NCBI GenBank assembly: GCA_028023455.1
Contig: JAQFVV010012495.1
Span: 2,263,711 to 2,327,710, forward strand
Origin: Epiperipatus broadwayi
Taxonomy: Eukaryota; Onychophora; Udeonychophora; Euonychophora; Peripatidae
DNA: 64,000 nucleotides
Reading direction: 5' to 3'
The notes beneath the pieces were generated by a model. That model had not been told where the DNA came from. It was given only the letters and a program-made list of their open reading frames with translations, and did not search any database. This document shows positions 1 to 11,991 of this stretch, in pieces. The translations under genes and the position numbers were made by a program. Position 1 is the first letter of the stretch. Each line of letters opens with the position of its first letter.

Positions 1-1526
1 CTTTCTTTATTATTTTTAAAATATTATGTGATCACAATAATGTGATGTTTTGTTGGAAGAATAGTAACTTAATAGAAAAAATCTATGTTTCATTTTGCAT
101 TACTAAGATATTCTTCCTATTATTTCTTTGTATGTCAGATTATACTTAAAAGCTTTTAAAATACTCTTCTGAGTCATACTATATAGAAAGTAGGTTGAAG
201 TAAAGAAGGGTTCCCCTCTTTTCTTCCAATGTGTAAGCTTGTAGTTAAGACCTATAGAGGTCCCTACCTTCACATTTTCAACCGCACATGCTTTGGGTTT
301 ATTGCCTTAGTAAATATAACTTACTAGTGCTAATGGGAACTTTTCTCTTGTTTTATTTAAATATAAATCATTTGTGGATCTAACTTGCAATTTAGTGTTT
401 CTTTGGTGTGTGTGTCTCTCATTTCTATTTAAAATGCAACCCATTTCTAGAAGTTATGTAGAATGATTTCTTATTATTGCTGAAATGAAGTTTGATTTGA
501 TAAAAGCACGAAAAGGTTTTTTTCTGGAGTTTTGTTTCTCTTTTAATTTTTTATTAATCCTGAAGATAAAGATGTTGATGAAGGATTAGTCAGAGACATG
601 ACTAATGGCAATCAAAAGTTATTGTGCAAGTGAAGTGAATGAATGTTAACAAATCAATCCTTATAACAATGGCCGAACCAGGTAAGGCCACCAGGGTAGT
701 TTAATTCCAATAGCTAAATAGAATTGGTCTGGTAGCCTTTGTATACTAAATTGTAAAAACCAATCAATACAACTGTGTAACTTGAATAATTTTTACACTG
801 AAGCCAAATTACTGATTAAAAATGGATCAAACCTATATCCTTTTTATCTCAATTGAAGCACATAACAAAGAATAATAGGCAAATTTGAATGTACTTGCAG
901 AAATGAAGGGAGATATAAAAAATATGCACAAAAAAAAAAATTAGAAACTGAACAGAAAAAAAAAACTAAATGTCTAAACACAAAATAAATAGATATATAA
1001 TAAAAATAAATAATCAAAAGGCTTTATTTATTGTGTGTGGCAGTTCGTAAAAAATTCAAGTACTGGGAACTTCAGAATTAGAATCGATCTAATAACTTCA
1101 TGCTCCAGAGGCTGAGACTAAATCGCACAGAGTAATTATATATAAGTGAAGCAATAACCGATTGGAATACATTTTAACTAACAAAGATAGTAATAAAAGA
1201 TGTAAAATAAGAATTATTACAAATAAAGCTGGTGAAAAAAATATTTAACAGTTGATAGTCTAAATTTCACAAAAATTGTAAACTAGAACTTTCAAAATGT
1301 TTTAAATACTAAGAGACTTTGAAGATTACACCATTCTCTATAGAGATAGAAGCAATTGGCCAGTAACATTTTTATTAAAACAAGGCAATAAATATATATA
1401 TAAAAAAAAAATATTAAAATAATTTATCAAATTACTCATTCACAGAGATATAATTTCTGAATTTTAGTAAAATGAAACCAACAATAACAGTGACTTAAAA
1501 AATATATAATGATGACAAAAAAATAT
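1..1526. other. AT-rich DNA, no gene recognised
   Basis: No long open frame, known repeat or RNA gene was recognised here. The stretch is rich in A and T runs. A short hydrophilic frame near 550-635, preceded by a pyrimidine tract, could be a terminal exon but cannot be supported. Confidence 0.5.
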
Positions 1527-1654
1527 ACTTTAATGCAAAAACATTTTTTTAATAAAACTTTTTTATTTTCCTGACAGTTTCGACTATCCACCAGTCGTCA
1601 TCAGAGCTTCTCAAATAAAGAAGTTTTATTAAAAAAATTTTTTTGCATTAAAGT
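1527..1654. repeat. Short palindromic element with hammerhead-like core
   Basis: Two inverted arms of about 40 bp (1527-1566 and 1614-1654) match each other. They flank a core that carries a hammerhead-like motif on the minus strand. The core is the same type seen beside the Penelope-like element at 55.7 kb, so this is probably a relic of a Penelope terminal repeat or a derived mini-element. Confidence 0.6.
1571..1610 (-). ncRNA. Hammerhead-ribozyme-like motif, Penelope type
   Basis: On the minus strand the order is CTGATGA, a 4-bp stem II (GACT with AGTC), GAAA, a minimal stem III and a GTC cleavage triplet. Stem I has only two pairs (CT with AG). There is one extra C between the CTGATGA box and stem II, so the fold is not canonical. 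Penelope-like elements are known to carry minimal hammerheads of this kind. Activity is uncertain. Confidence 0.5.
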
Positions 1655-2062
1655 GTATATGGGAGAAGTTATTATAAGCAATATATATGAATATGAATAT
1701 ATGAAGAAATGCAAAGAAAGTAAAGAAGAATAAGAGTATATACTTCTAATAAAAAAAAGTCCCAAGTTGTTTGAGCAAAAAAGTAGCATGATAGTGTTTT
1801 CAAAAAAAGCAGTTGACATAATTTGCATACACTAATGATAAACGCTAATGAAATAGCAGACCGATGAATAATGCATGAGATACTGATATTTAAGAAAGAA
1901 AATTTTTAAATGTTTGAAACAACAGATTTATCAGTTCTACATAAAATATTTTCTCTATCTATTACTAATTATCTATAACCAAAAAGACAATTGCATTTAA
2001 AAATAGTTATAGCATCTTTTATTTACCTTCCTTACAAAATGTAGGATACTTCAAAAAAAAAA

Positions 2063-3622
2063 ATTACTTTGACTGATAAAATATATCTAGTTGGTATTTA
2101 CGTAGTTTGTCTGCCAGAAAGCTTGCCATCTAATTTTATTTTAAATTATCCATTTTCACAGGCTTTTAACACATGGTAGTGAACAATATGGCTGACTCTA
2201 GGTTATCATATAAAGAACACGAAAGTTCAAAGGGTTGTAATTAAATTTTAATTACTGGAAATGCAGTAAAGAAAATAAAATAAAACATGATTAAGCAAAC
2301 TATAACAAAAAAGCAGACAGACATCACATTTTCCAATCCATAATTTTGAAAATATTCCATAAAAACATACAAAAATTCAAAGCATTGTAATTAAAAAGTT
2401 TTTTAATGTAAATTCAGTACACTAACTGTAAACTAATCTCAATGCATTCACCCAAATGATGTTTTAGAGCTTTCTAACCATATTCCTTTTCAAAACAGAT
2501 AGTTGCTTAGAACATGTTTGCACACAACACTACCATTGTGTCTCCATTCACACATCAGCTGGGCATTATCCTGCAATTTTGAAAATATTCTACTGCATCT
2601 TATTCTGTCGATGAAAGATTGAAAAATTTTAATCATATTTACAAAAATGATAAAGCAAAAAAAAAAATAATGAAAAAAATCAGCATTTGTTAATAAATGT
2701 CAACAAAAAAATAACATTAATTTTAACGTGTTATCCATTCGCCTCGTGTTAACATTTGGGCATTATGTTGTGAATGGAATTTATTAAAAAATGAATTCAA
2801 ATTTTTTTAAATTGACTCAATTTAGAATATATTTTTTAATAAATTCCATTCACAACGTAATGTCCAAATGTTAACATGAGGTAAACAAATAACAAATGGT
2901 CAAAATTTAACATTTTTTTGTTGACATTCTTTAAGACATGCTGATTTGTTTTAACATTTCTTTATTGCTTCATCATATGATTAAAATTTGGAATCTTTCA
3001 TCAACAGAATAAGATACAATGGAATATTTTCAAAATTGCAGAATAGTTCCGGCCTGAAAAGTATGTGATAATGGTCATGATATTACACTTTATGTGTGAA
3101 CAAATATGCAATGGCAGTGTTATGTGCAAACATGTTCTAAGTACCTGTTTAAAAAGGAATGTGGTTAGAAGGCTCCAAAACATTGTTTGTGAATGCAGAG
3201 ATTAGTTTACAGCTTGTGTAATGAATTTACATTAAAAAATTTTTTAATTACAACCCTCTGGATTTTTATATGTTTTTCAGTGCAATGTTTTCAAAATTAT
3301 GAGATAGTAAATTAGATATTTGTCTGCATCTTTGTTATAGTTTTCTTAATCATGTTTTATTTTTATTTTCTTTACTACATTTACATTAAAAAGGTTTTTA
3401 ATTAAAACCCTTTGGACTTTTGTATTTTTTTATCATTTTAATAAATAAAAAAAAACATAAATATTGAATATGATAATTTAGAGTCAGCCATATTGTTTAT
3501 ACCATGTGTTGGAAGCCCCTGAAAATGGATAATTTAAAATAAAACCAATGGAAAGCTTTCCAGTAGACAAACTACATAAATACTAAATAGTCTAATATAA
3601 AATGTGAAACTGTCAAATTTCA
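2063..3622. repeat. Large foldback element, family A (~1.56 kb)
   Basis: The left half (about 2063-2800) is repeated in inverted orientation on the right (about 2820-3622). Matching anchors are the outer segment containing ACGTAGTTTGTCTG, the segment containing GGATAATTTAAAAT near 3520, and the centre containing AATTCCATTCACAA. The arms have diverged by substitutions and small gaps. There is no coding capacity. It looks like a non-autonomous foldback DNA transposon or the inverted dimer of one. Confidence 0.75.
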
Positions 3623-3716
3623 TGAAGTTAGAAAAAAAAAGAGGAATTACAGGGGGAAAAAAATGATTTAAAAAGAGACTATATATTTTATTGTAAAGAT
3701 TTTGGAAGTACAAATG

Positions 3717-4406
3717 TAGTGGAATTTAAGTACTTGCGAGTTTTCCAGTAAACCAAGATGGTACCCAGCATTTTTGATAAATGTACAGTTTCAAGGGCCT
3801 GTAATCTCCTGAACATGTGTCAGTTGTTAAATTAAAACAAAATTAATAAATCAACTGATAAATTTAAAAAAAGAAACAAATTCAGATAAATTTCATTAAG
3901 AAGCTTTATTTCAAGTATAATATGGGAAGCGATGAGATGCTCTTAACATTGTCGTAACTTTGGTTCAATTCAGCAATTTTTTTTTCTCACCAGTTTTTTT
4001 AGTAAATTGTCATAATGATAAAAATTTCAGACCTTCCTGTCACAGAACTTGATGCAGTGGACTATTTCCTGCCCTCTCAAAGTGTACATTAATGGTCATG
4101 ATATGATTGTAACCATATCAACAGTATATTGTATTCATATAATTTTTTTCATTTTTCTGTTAATAAGTTAATCCAAAAAAAAAAAAAAATGAAAGTAAAC
4201 TGTAAACGTTGTAATTAGTTTTTCCATAATGATTTCTTTTTTTAAAATAAGAGTAAGCAAAAATAAAATGTAATTATTAAATATGATATTTCCTAGCAGG
4301 TATTTTTTATGTAAACATTTTCGGAAGGCCGCCAAAACTGTATATTTATTAAAAATACAGGCTGCCATCTTAGTTTACTTGAAAACTCATAAGTGATGGA
4401 ATTCAT
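3717..4406. repeat. Foldback element, family B, copy 1
   Basis: The outer ends are inverted copies of each other: 'gttttccagtaaaccaagat' near 3740 and its diverged complement near 4370. Internal segments also pair imperfectly. A related copy lies at 30240-30985 and shares both the ends and the middle (CCTTCCTGTCA near 4032). No ORF of note. Confidence 0.65.
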
Positions 4407-5167
4407 TATGAATAAAAAAAATGTAAGAACATCATGAAGATTGATGATATATCATATAGTAATAAAATTAATTATTCAATTTAATGGCAGACACCACATT
4501 CAGATAATTACATCCAATGAAGTCTCATTCTGATGATGAACTAGAGACTTTTTATTTAGATATACGGAATTCTTTTATCAAACCAAACAATACTTTATAA
4601 TTATCATGAAGTTTTTATTGTGAAAATTGGAAAACAATTGAAAGATGAAAATACTGTGAATAAATTTGGATAAGGAGACAATAATGAAGGAAATAGATTT
4701 GTAAAATTTGAGGGGGAAAAAAATCTTGATTGTATGAATTTCATTTTTTTTTAAAAAAAAAAAATCTAAAGTGGACACAAATATTGCATGAATCCAAATG
4801 AATAAAAAGCATAGTTGGATTATGCTTTGACTATAATATATTTCATATATTCAATACAGGAAATAATCATCATTCATTGAGATATAAATACATGTTAATA
4901 CAAAACTAGAGAAACAAAAACTACCGAGAAAAATAGTATATAATATTCCAGCAAGTCTAAACTAGAATTTTCAAACCGTTGAAAAAATTTAAGACTTCAA
5001 TAATAACTCAGATTTGAACAAATTCAATAAGAAAATCGATCCTCTACAATGATTTAGCTAAGTTGGTACAAAAATGTACATTTCAAAAACAAATTTTCAG
5101 TTAAGATATGGCAATGTGTGAAGATAAATAAGGCATAAAGAAATACTTAAGAATAATCCATTTAAGA
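4407..5167. other. AT-rich DNA, nothing recognised
   Basis: Only short A/T runs and chance frames are visible. I see no gene or repeat. Confidence 0.5.
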
Positions 5168-6790
5168 AAATTGAATCTGAAATTTCTGTAAAATGGTACA
5201 AGAAAAGATTTAATAATGATATAAAGAAATATAACTGAGAAATGATAATGAGAACTATAGAAAAGAATAATCTTAAAACTATAACAATTGGCATCGGAAG
5301 TAAAATTGCTTCAATAGTAAAAATAATGGTACTATTTCTAATAAAAGATATTACAAAATGTAAGGATGAATTCTATAAAAAAAAAAACTATAAAATAATA
5401 AGAATAAAAAAACAAAACATGCTTAAAATTATAACTTCTGTAATGTCAAGTAATTTAAATAAAGAGGTAAGATAAGTCAAGCATTGGTGGTCAAGAGGTC
5501 AGTGCAACTGCCTTTCAAGCAGTTGCCCGGGTTGCAGGTTTGCTTCCCGGCCGATGCTATGATACATGAAAAAAAAAAAGAGGTAAGATAAATTAACTGA
5601 ATCTATTAAAAATGAAAAAGCTCCAAGAAATGATGTATCTTTAAAAAAAAAAAAAAGGTGAAGAAATAAATTGGTCAAGCTATATAACAAACATTTAAAG
5701 ACTTACCAGATGGTGGTAAGTCAGTGGTGGTATGAAAAGATGAGACCGATCAGTCTTCTGTTCTATACAAAATCTTTACTTAGACCATTGTAACCCGTCT
5801 AGAATTGATTTCAGGTTGAACCACAAAAACAAATTGGATTTAAGTGTTTTAGCATAGTAGATCATACCAAATATTAAGAAAATCGGCAGAGTCATTGAAT
5901 ATAAGTTATTATTAAGCATAGAATTTACCGATTATGAAAAGGCATTCCACTTTATAAGCATTTTTGCATTGATTAAATATTTGAAATAACAAGATACAGA
6001 TTCAGAATATTGACCAAATTATCACAATGCATACTGACATTAAAAAAATTATCAAGGGTACAAGATTGAGTGATTCTGAATTTACACAACTTTTTATTGC
6101 AGTTTTATGGGAAATATTTTGCGAAATAAAATAGAAAACTAAGGAAATAAAAATAATTTATTTGAATCATCTAGATTTGCAGATAATTTGCATATGTTTT
6201 TACAAATTATTCTTCAGAGCTCAAGAAATGGTGGATGGTTACCAGAAAGCAGATACAAAATGAAGATTGACACTTGTGAATTAGAAGAAATTAAGGAATT
6301 ATAAATAATACAGATAGAAATAATGAATGAATTATTATCTGAAATTAAACTAGGAGAGCTTTGTTAGAAGTAATCTAATATTAAAGTAGAAAGGTTCTTA
6401 ATAGATGTGCTTTTCCAGTTTTTCCATATGATTTAAACTTGGTTGCTTAACAGAAGATCGATAGGGATTTCATCACAAAATAAAGTACAAAGTGGTAAGA
6501 ATTAGGAATAACAAAAAGAAATCGCAAGCACCCTACATGAATGAATGAACTGCAGTAATCACTGATATTTCTGAAAGAATTAAGAGGCTGAAATAGAGCT
6601 AAAATGAATATGTAACTAGAAAACAGTCATTGATATTATAATCTATATTCCAAGAAACTTTAAATGATCTAGAAAACTAAATGTGAGATGGATGGATAAA
6701 TAAATTTGCTGAAGTAATGTGAAGAGCTTCATATCAGAGAAACTGGACTAAATTTGGAAAAAACCATGATCTATAATGGTTGAAAATATT
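5168..6790 (+). mobile_element. RTE-type LINE, heavily decayed copy
   Basis: The sequence aligns by eye along its whole length with the better copy at 31144-32940. It starts at the segment encoding WYKKR and continues through the region before the reverse-transcriptase fingers, the palm with VDYEKAF-like codons near 5930, and a degenerate active-site segment near 6170. It ends with the RWMDK-like tail near 6690. Many stops and frameshifts show it is long dead. A tRNA-derived SINE has inserted at 5476. The 3' tail runs into a second RTE fragment at about 6795. Confidence 0.7.
5476..5577 (+). mobile_element. tRNA-derived SINE, copy 1
   Basis: About 90 bp of tRNA-like sequence is followed by a poly(A) tail. 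Box A (TGGTCAAGAGG) and a B-box-like motif (GGTTTGCTTCC) are visible, and the ends pair as an acceptor-like stem (GCATTGG with CCGATGC). It is flanked by a perfect 14-bp target-site duplication, AAGAGGTAAGATAA, at 5462-5475 and 5578-5591. The insertion lies inside the decayed RTE LINE, so it is younger than that LINE. Confidence 0.9.
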
Positions 6791-6794
6791 GGCA

Positions 6795-7400
6795 ATAGTT
6801 AATCATATTCAAATACTAAGCGAAGTTATAGACAGAAACTATGCCTATTAATTGTTCTTTTAATCCAAATTTGTAGATTATGAAATACATTTGAATTTTA
6901 GAACATCATGATATAGATCCAGGATGTTACCAAATTTTGAACAATATTTTATCAAAATGCAAAAATTGAATAAACTATATGGTAATAATAAGAAAATTAA
7001 AACACATGTAAATTATAATGATTCCATCCCTCAAAAACTTTTTTATAAATCTATTCTATGACATTTGGTCGAATGAACAAATTAAAGTGTGAAACAAAAG
7101 AAATTAAAATGAATAAAAATACTGCCACATAAGCAGATGATATGATTTTCACAACTAATTCTTCAGAACTACAGCAGCAATCATATAAAAGCAACAAAAT
7201 AGGAACAATGATAAACATTAAAATCTTGGGCGATGACTTTTCTAAAAGCAAAATTCCCACTGGTGGACAATATTCAATTAGAAATTAACAACTATAAATA
7301 ATTCGATCCATTTATTAGTACAGATATTACTGAATTAAAACTTGGATAAATAGCTTTCAGATAAAATAAAACATTAACGAAAAATATATCTATTGTTAGT
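6795..7400 (+). mobile_element. RTE LINE fragment fused to the preceding copy
   Basis: The homology restarts here at the segment equivalent to DHIQVL in the 31-kb copy. It runs through a VDYE segment near 6880, an ADD-like segment near 7136 and the YK-FDP..STD segment near 7300. The 5' and 3' parts are missing. All frames are broken. It probably reflects a truncated insertion or an internal rearrangement of adjacent RTE copies. Confidence 0.55.
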
Positions 7401-7682
7401 CTGAAAGTTAATAAAAATGGCATTTTACTAATAGCTATATTTTTGGACTATTTCTATCATCTTGTTGAATTATTTAATATTTTTAGAAAAATTCAAAAAT
7501 ATCTTTCATTCAAGAACGAATAATAACAGACGTTAGTATAAAATACGCTTCAAGTGATGTTTCTCATCTTTTATAGGTATTGATGCCCTGATCAAATAAC
7601 AATCTAGCACTGGGAATTGAACCAATGATGTTTAGATTCATAACTACTGAACTTAAAATGCCTTTAGCAGATTCGCTTAGTT
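7401..7682. other. Spacer, nothing recognised
   Basis: AT-rich spacer between the RTE remnants and the hAT fragment. No feature is seen. Confidence 0.4.
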
Positions 7683-8102
7683 CAGCGGTAGGCAATTAGC
7701 AGCCCGAGGCCACATGCGACCCGCCAAGACAATCAGAAAAATCTACATTGAACTGAAATTTCCTTTCCATGTGTGACCGAAGATTTGTCTCATATTTTCC
7801 ACCAGGATGGCCACGTCAATGCACATGCACAGATACGATGTGCAGTGCTTTTCAGTTGATCTGGTTAATTCAATTTTGTCTTTGCATTAGCAAATATATA
7901 CATTTCCAAATTTAGTGAGACCATGAACCCTCCGAAAAAATGTAAAATCGGTGATGAATGTCATGTGTTTAATGAAGAATGGACAAACAAATACTTTTTT
8001 GGTAATACAGGGAATAAAGCAGTGTGTTTATTGTGTCATGAAAGAAGGGTGCGGACCTCCGCTAACCTTCGCTTCCACAAAGTGGCCCCCTGGCTTAGTT
8101 GA
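7683..8102 (+). mobile_element. hAT DNA transposon 5' fragment (Charlie/GTF2IRD2-like)
   Basis: The left end CAGCGGTAGGCAATTAGCAG followed by GGCCACATGCGACCCGCC resembles the termini of hAT-Charlie-type transposons. A transposase-like N-terminal frame begins 240 bp inside, at 7923. The right end was not found, so the element appears truncated soon after the zinc-finger region. Confidence 0.55.
7923..8102 (+). pseudogene. hAT transposase N-terminal fragment
   Basis: This is a 59-codon frame. The protein begins MNPPKKCKIG and continues with EEWTNKYFF and AVCLLCHE. That combination resembles the BED-like N-terminus of GTF2IRD2/ZBED-type hAT transposases, where the C-x2-C pair is followed by an H-x-H/C pair. 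After CHE the sequence departs from the family (RRVRTSANLR) and reaches a stop at 8100, so the second half of the finger and the whole catalytic RNase-H-like domain are missing. It is unlikely to be functional. A longer overlapping frame (7951-8151) is a shadow. The family assignment is by recognition of the motif only. Confidence 0.55.
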
Positions 8103-9269
8103 TCAAAACTTCTCTTTAATTTGCGGTATTCAGACTATCACTATCGTGTAGCATTACTTGAAGTAAAAAAGAAAAATGCCAATTAAAACATTATGTTCTA
8201 GTCTGACCTTTGTGCTAGTATTAAGTTAAAAGGTATTTGGAAAAATATAAGTGAAATTCGAATTTTTCTAAAAATATTTAATAGTTCAATTACATGATTG
8301 AATTAGTCCAACATATAATTACAAATATATTATGTATCTGCGGAGAAAATAATTTTTAATGTGCTTTATCAATTCTAATTTGTGAGATTAAGATGTGGAT
8401 ACCTAAGAGAGGAGTAAAACCAAGATATGCATGGATGAAAGAACAAAAAAGGATTAGTAAAGTATAAAGCAATCAAAATGAAGTTGACAGTCATAATGCT
8501 TTAAAAATGACTATGGATAGACAACTTAATTCGTAAAAAGAATCCCAAATGACAGTAAAATCTAAATAGGCCATAAACCTGTCAGATGTTCACCCTATGA
8601 TAAAATGTTTGAAAATGATCAACTATAATCTGTACTTTGAATTTTGTGTGAATCATCTCAACATATAGGCATTATGCACAGAGTACATATATAACATCTG
8701 TGCACTAGCTTCAAATCCGAATTACATTTTGTTAGCTCAGAAATATTTATTCCCTGGTTTAGTTTGTTGCTTTAATAAAAATTCTTTCTAAAAATAAACA
8801 TTTTTCTATAAATGTATTTTATATACTGTGAAATCTAATAATGAATTTACTATTTTTAATAAGACTACAAAAGTTTAAATTTTTATTACAGGCAATCTAG
8901 GAAGAAAGTATACATATATGAACAAAATATCAAGCACAACCTGTTTTTCGAAATAATAATCAATTTATTACCACAATATCATATGTATATAAAAAAAAAT
9001 AGCAATGCAATGCAATACCTATGATAAAATGTATTAATTCGCGGTCAATTATTTCTTAGAACATACCATATTACAACCATTTACAAGGATATATTCTCGC
9101 AGTGTGTAAAATATTTCCTTTTATATATACACACAGACAAGCATATGCAATAATAATTCAAATCCCCATATAATTATATATATTTTGCAATACTGAAATA
9201 TAAAAATATTTTCTGATCCAAATATACAAATCGTGGATTTTTCAACTCGACATTAAGAAATGAAAAATA
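8103..9269. other. AT-rich 3' flank of GSTZ copy 1
   Basis: No gene is seen. For the minus-strand GSTZ gene this is the 3' side. A possible polyadenylation signal (TTTATT on the plus strand, AATAAA on the minus) lies at about 8963, some 300 bp past the stop codon. That is a weak call in DNA this AT-rich. Confidence 0.35.
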
Positions 9270-9917
9270 CTACGCTTTCAGTTCATCCGGACAATCGGGT
9301 TGCTGCGTGGGATGAGATACTTTAAAACAGTCTAGCTTGTTTAATTCGTCGTTGATTTTTGAAATCAATGGAAATTTAGACATATCCACATTGAATCTTT
9401 TAGCATTAAAAATTTGGGGAACTAGACATAAATCAGCCATTGTTACCGTATTCCCAAAACAATACTTTCCTGATGTTTCGGAAAGAATTTTTTCTAATCC
9501 TTGAAATCCTTTAGTGATCCAATATTTGGGCCACTCCTGCCGTCTATTTTCATCCAAGTATAATAATACTTGTAAATTTTGAATAGGTTGAATATCCGAA
9601 ACAATAGCTTGAACTATGGTTCTTACCTTCGCTCTAGAAACTGCATCTTTAGGTAATAAGGGAGGTTCGGGTCGTGTTTCTTCTAAGTATTCTAAAATAC
9701 TGACTGATTGGTGCAAAGTGTGTCCATCGATTACCAATGCAGGTACTTTTTCTAATGGATTGACTTTTTTATATTCTTCAGAATGTTGATGGCCTCCGTC
9801 CTTTAATAAGTCGACAAATTTTGTATCGTATTCTATGCCTTTATAAGCCAAAGCAGCTCTTATTCGCCAGGAACATGAACTTCTAAAGTAAGTAAATAAA
9901 AGCGGTTTGTTTGCCAT
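9270..9917 (-). CDS. Glutathione S-transferase zeta / maleylacetoacetate isomerase, copy 1
   Basis: Encodes a 215-residue cytosolic enzyme of the zeta GST class. Family members isomerise maleylacetoacetate to fumarylacetoacetate in tyrosine breakdown, using glutathione. The N-terminal thioredoxin-like domain (about 1-85) has the class signature SSCSWRIR at 13-20, with the catalytic Ser-Ser-Cys. It also has VPAL with a following IDG, and the HQSVSILEYLEE glutathione-site segment. The C-terminal helical domain has GKYCFGN..TMAD and an NAKRF region. Length is typical of the family. The start at 9917 was chosen because it aligns with the other copy and sits in an AAAATGG context; an upstream in-frame Met at 9944 would add nine residues absent from copy 2. 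The frame is uninterrupted, whereas vertebrate orthologues have many introns. Function as an enzyme is inferred from the intact motifs. Confidence 0.93.
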   Translation of the reverse strand: MANKPLLFTYFRSSCSWRIRAALAYKGIEYDTKFVDLLKDGGHQHSEEYKKVNPLEKVPALVIDGHTLHQSVSILEYLEETRPEPPLLPKDAVSRAKVRTIVQAIVSDIQPIQNLQVLLYLDENRRQEWPKYWITKGFQGLEKILSETSGKYCFGNTVTMADLCLVPQIFNAKRFNVDMSKFPLISKINDELNKLDCFKVSHPTQQPDCPDELKA

Positions 9918-10096
9918 TTTAATTAGTCGAACCTGTTGATTCACGTTAAATTCGTCTTTGGGGTGTAAACAAAATTGCTCTTAATATGTAATAGTACCAA
10001 TAAAATAGTTTTACATATAGTTGTTTTATTTTTCAAATTTAAACAATTGCAACCTTCGGACTTAAAACTTGAAATCAAAAACACGTTATAATTACT

Positions 10097-10105
10097 GTCA
10101 CATGA
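10097..10105. promoter_or_regulatory. E-box-like site upstream of GSTZ copy 1
   Basis: GTCACATGA lies 180 bp upstream of the start codon. The other GSTZ gene has GTCACGTGA at nearly the same distance. Such sites bind bHLH-zip factors (USF/MITF/TFE type). Conservation between the two copies is the only support. Confidence 0.35.
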
Positions 10106-11991
10106 TTTTTTTTTAATGAAATATACTGACATCTAATGTTATTTCCAGAAACTAAAATAAGTTTAAAAAACAGTAAATGAATTAGCAGTTGTAATTAACA
10201 AAACGCATCATTTGAATTAATGGCAAAAGAGAAAAACAATTAAATTTAAAAAAAACATTTGACATAGTGACTTCCAAGCGATTATTACATTACTTATTTT
10301 TTTAAAAGTTATTTCTAAATTAAATATCAAAACTAAGAAAAAAAAACCTAGAATGGGGGGGGGGGGTTTGTCCAAGTCAAAACTACTTTTTATCCTTTAA
10401 AAAAATATTAAGCTATTATAAAGAAAAGTAATTTAACACCATCTGTTTTTAATATTCTATAACTAGGTTTTGTACTATTTAATTGATCTTTGTTATCTTC
10501 TATTAAACTATATTTTCTTTTCCAAAATTTATGCAGGCCAGATCCTTTTTGTGGAATTTAAATTATCTTTTTAAATTAGATTAGGACGAAAAATATTACA
10601 TAGTAATGATTAATTTCGTTGAGTTTTATTCTTTTTCAAAAAAAAAAATAATTGTTTTACATCTGCTACTAGAAATCCGACTCTCTTAAAAATATAATTA
10701 CGAAACAATTCCAATAGATAGGTGATTTATATTATAATCAACTGGTGCCGATATTGTACATGCTCTATACTCACTTTTCATTTTAGTTTCTGCTTTTACA
10801 TACTGAGTGGAGCCACCAAAGCTATATTATAACTAATCGATAAATTGAAAATTTACTTGTATTTCATAATTGAAAAATTGAACTTTTTTGCCATACCATT
10901 AAACAATTTTTTTAATTTTTATAAAGTAATCTAAAAATAAATATATAAATACTAGAACATATGTTTGTACTTTTACATTCATCTGCATTTAAATAGTGAT
11001 TGAAAAATTGAACGTTTATACTTATTTTGTAATTGAAAAATAGAACATTTTCCCATAATGTTAAATAGCCTATTTAATTTTTATAAAGTGAATATATTTG
11101 TTAATAATTTTTATTAGTCATTTATTACACTAGAGATTATCCAATAATGATTGATATTTCCATTGTGAAAGTTTAACTATACCATTGTCATGCAAGGTAG
11201 GAAGTGTTTTCAATCCTCTTTAAACACCTTGTGGAAGGATGTAATCATAAACATATGACCAAATACATATGAAATGAAATATATCTATGATCCACAAGAT
11301 TCACATTTCATAGAGTGAAAATTTCACTACAAAAATATTATGAATATATTTATATTTTTACAATAATAAAATATTGTTTGTTTGATTTTTATAAAATAGT
11401 TTCAAAATAAATTGAATATTTTTTGACAGTTGTTATTGTCCAATGATCAGAAAATGGGATAAGGGGGACTTTTTATAAAAGGATATCAAGATTAACTCAA
11501 TTAAATGTAATCTGTTTTTTCACAAATATTATTATCCATTGATCGAGGAATGGGGGGGTGGGGCTCATGATCAGAAAGGACGAAAACAACTAAGTCTGTT
11601 CATTTATAAATCCTCCAAAAACACTTCTCTTCAATCTATTCTAGAACCATCTGCTATAAACCTGAGTAATCATCACTGGATTTTAGATATGGTAATATCT
11701 TTATCCTAATGCTCTTATGCATTTAACAATTACTTTTTGTTAATTTTTACTACTCGAGCTAATTGCCTGAAATTGGAAAAAAATCCAAGTGAAAAAGGTG
11801 GCATGTGGAATATAAAACATTGGCCACTCTGTAGAAATATATAATCCTGTCAAAAATTTTGCCAGCATAAAACCACATTGTTGCACATTATTATTATCAT
11901 AATAAAATGAAGGGTATTCCCTTTTCTTATAAATACTATTCATATTCTCTTAATATTACTATTTGTAATCAATATAAGATTCATTAAAACA
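10106..11991. other. AT-rich DNA with minor internal repeats
   Basis: No gene is seen. A G12 run is at 10355-10366. Between about 10840 and 11110 a motif around ATTGAAAAATTGAAC recurs, followed by similar TTTTTATAAAGTNA segments, so there is an old imperfect tandem repeat. Confidence 0.4.

Noticed and set aside
558-635. Possible terminal exon (PEDKDVDEGLVRDMTNG...) after a pyrimidine tract
   Set aside because: Too short, the splice acceptor is ambiguous and no protein family was recognised. A transcript would be needed.
3717-4406. Hammerhead core in foldback family B
   Set aside because: GAAACTG-like strings occur, but no CTGANGA box lies at a workable distance.
5476-5577. SINE bodies as functional tRNA genes
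   Set aside because: Although boxes A and B and a cloverleaf-like outline are present, all have A tails and most have target duplications, and the anticodon loop varies (TGC or TTC).
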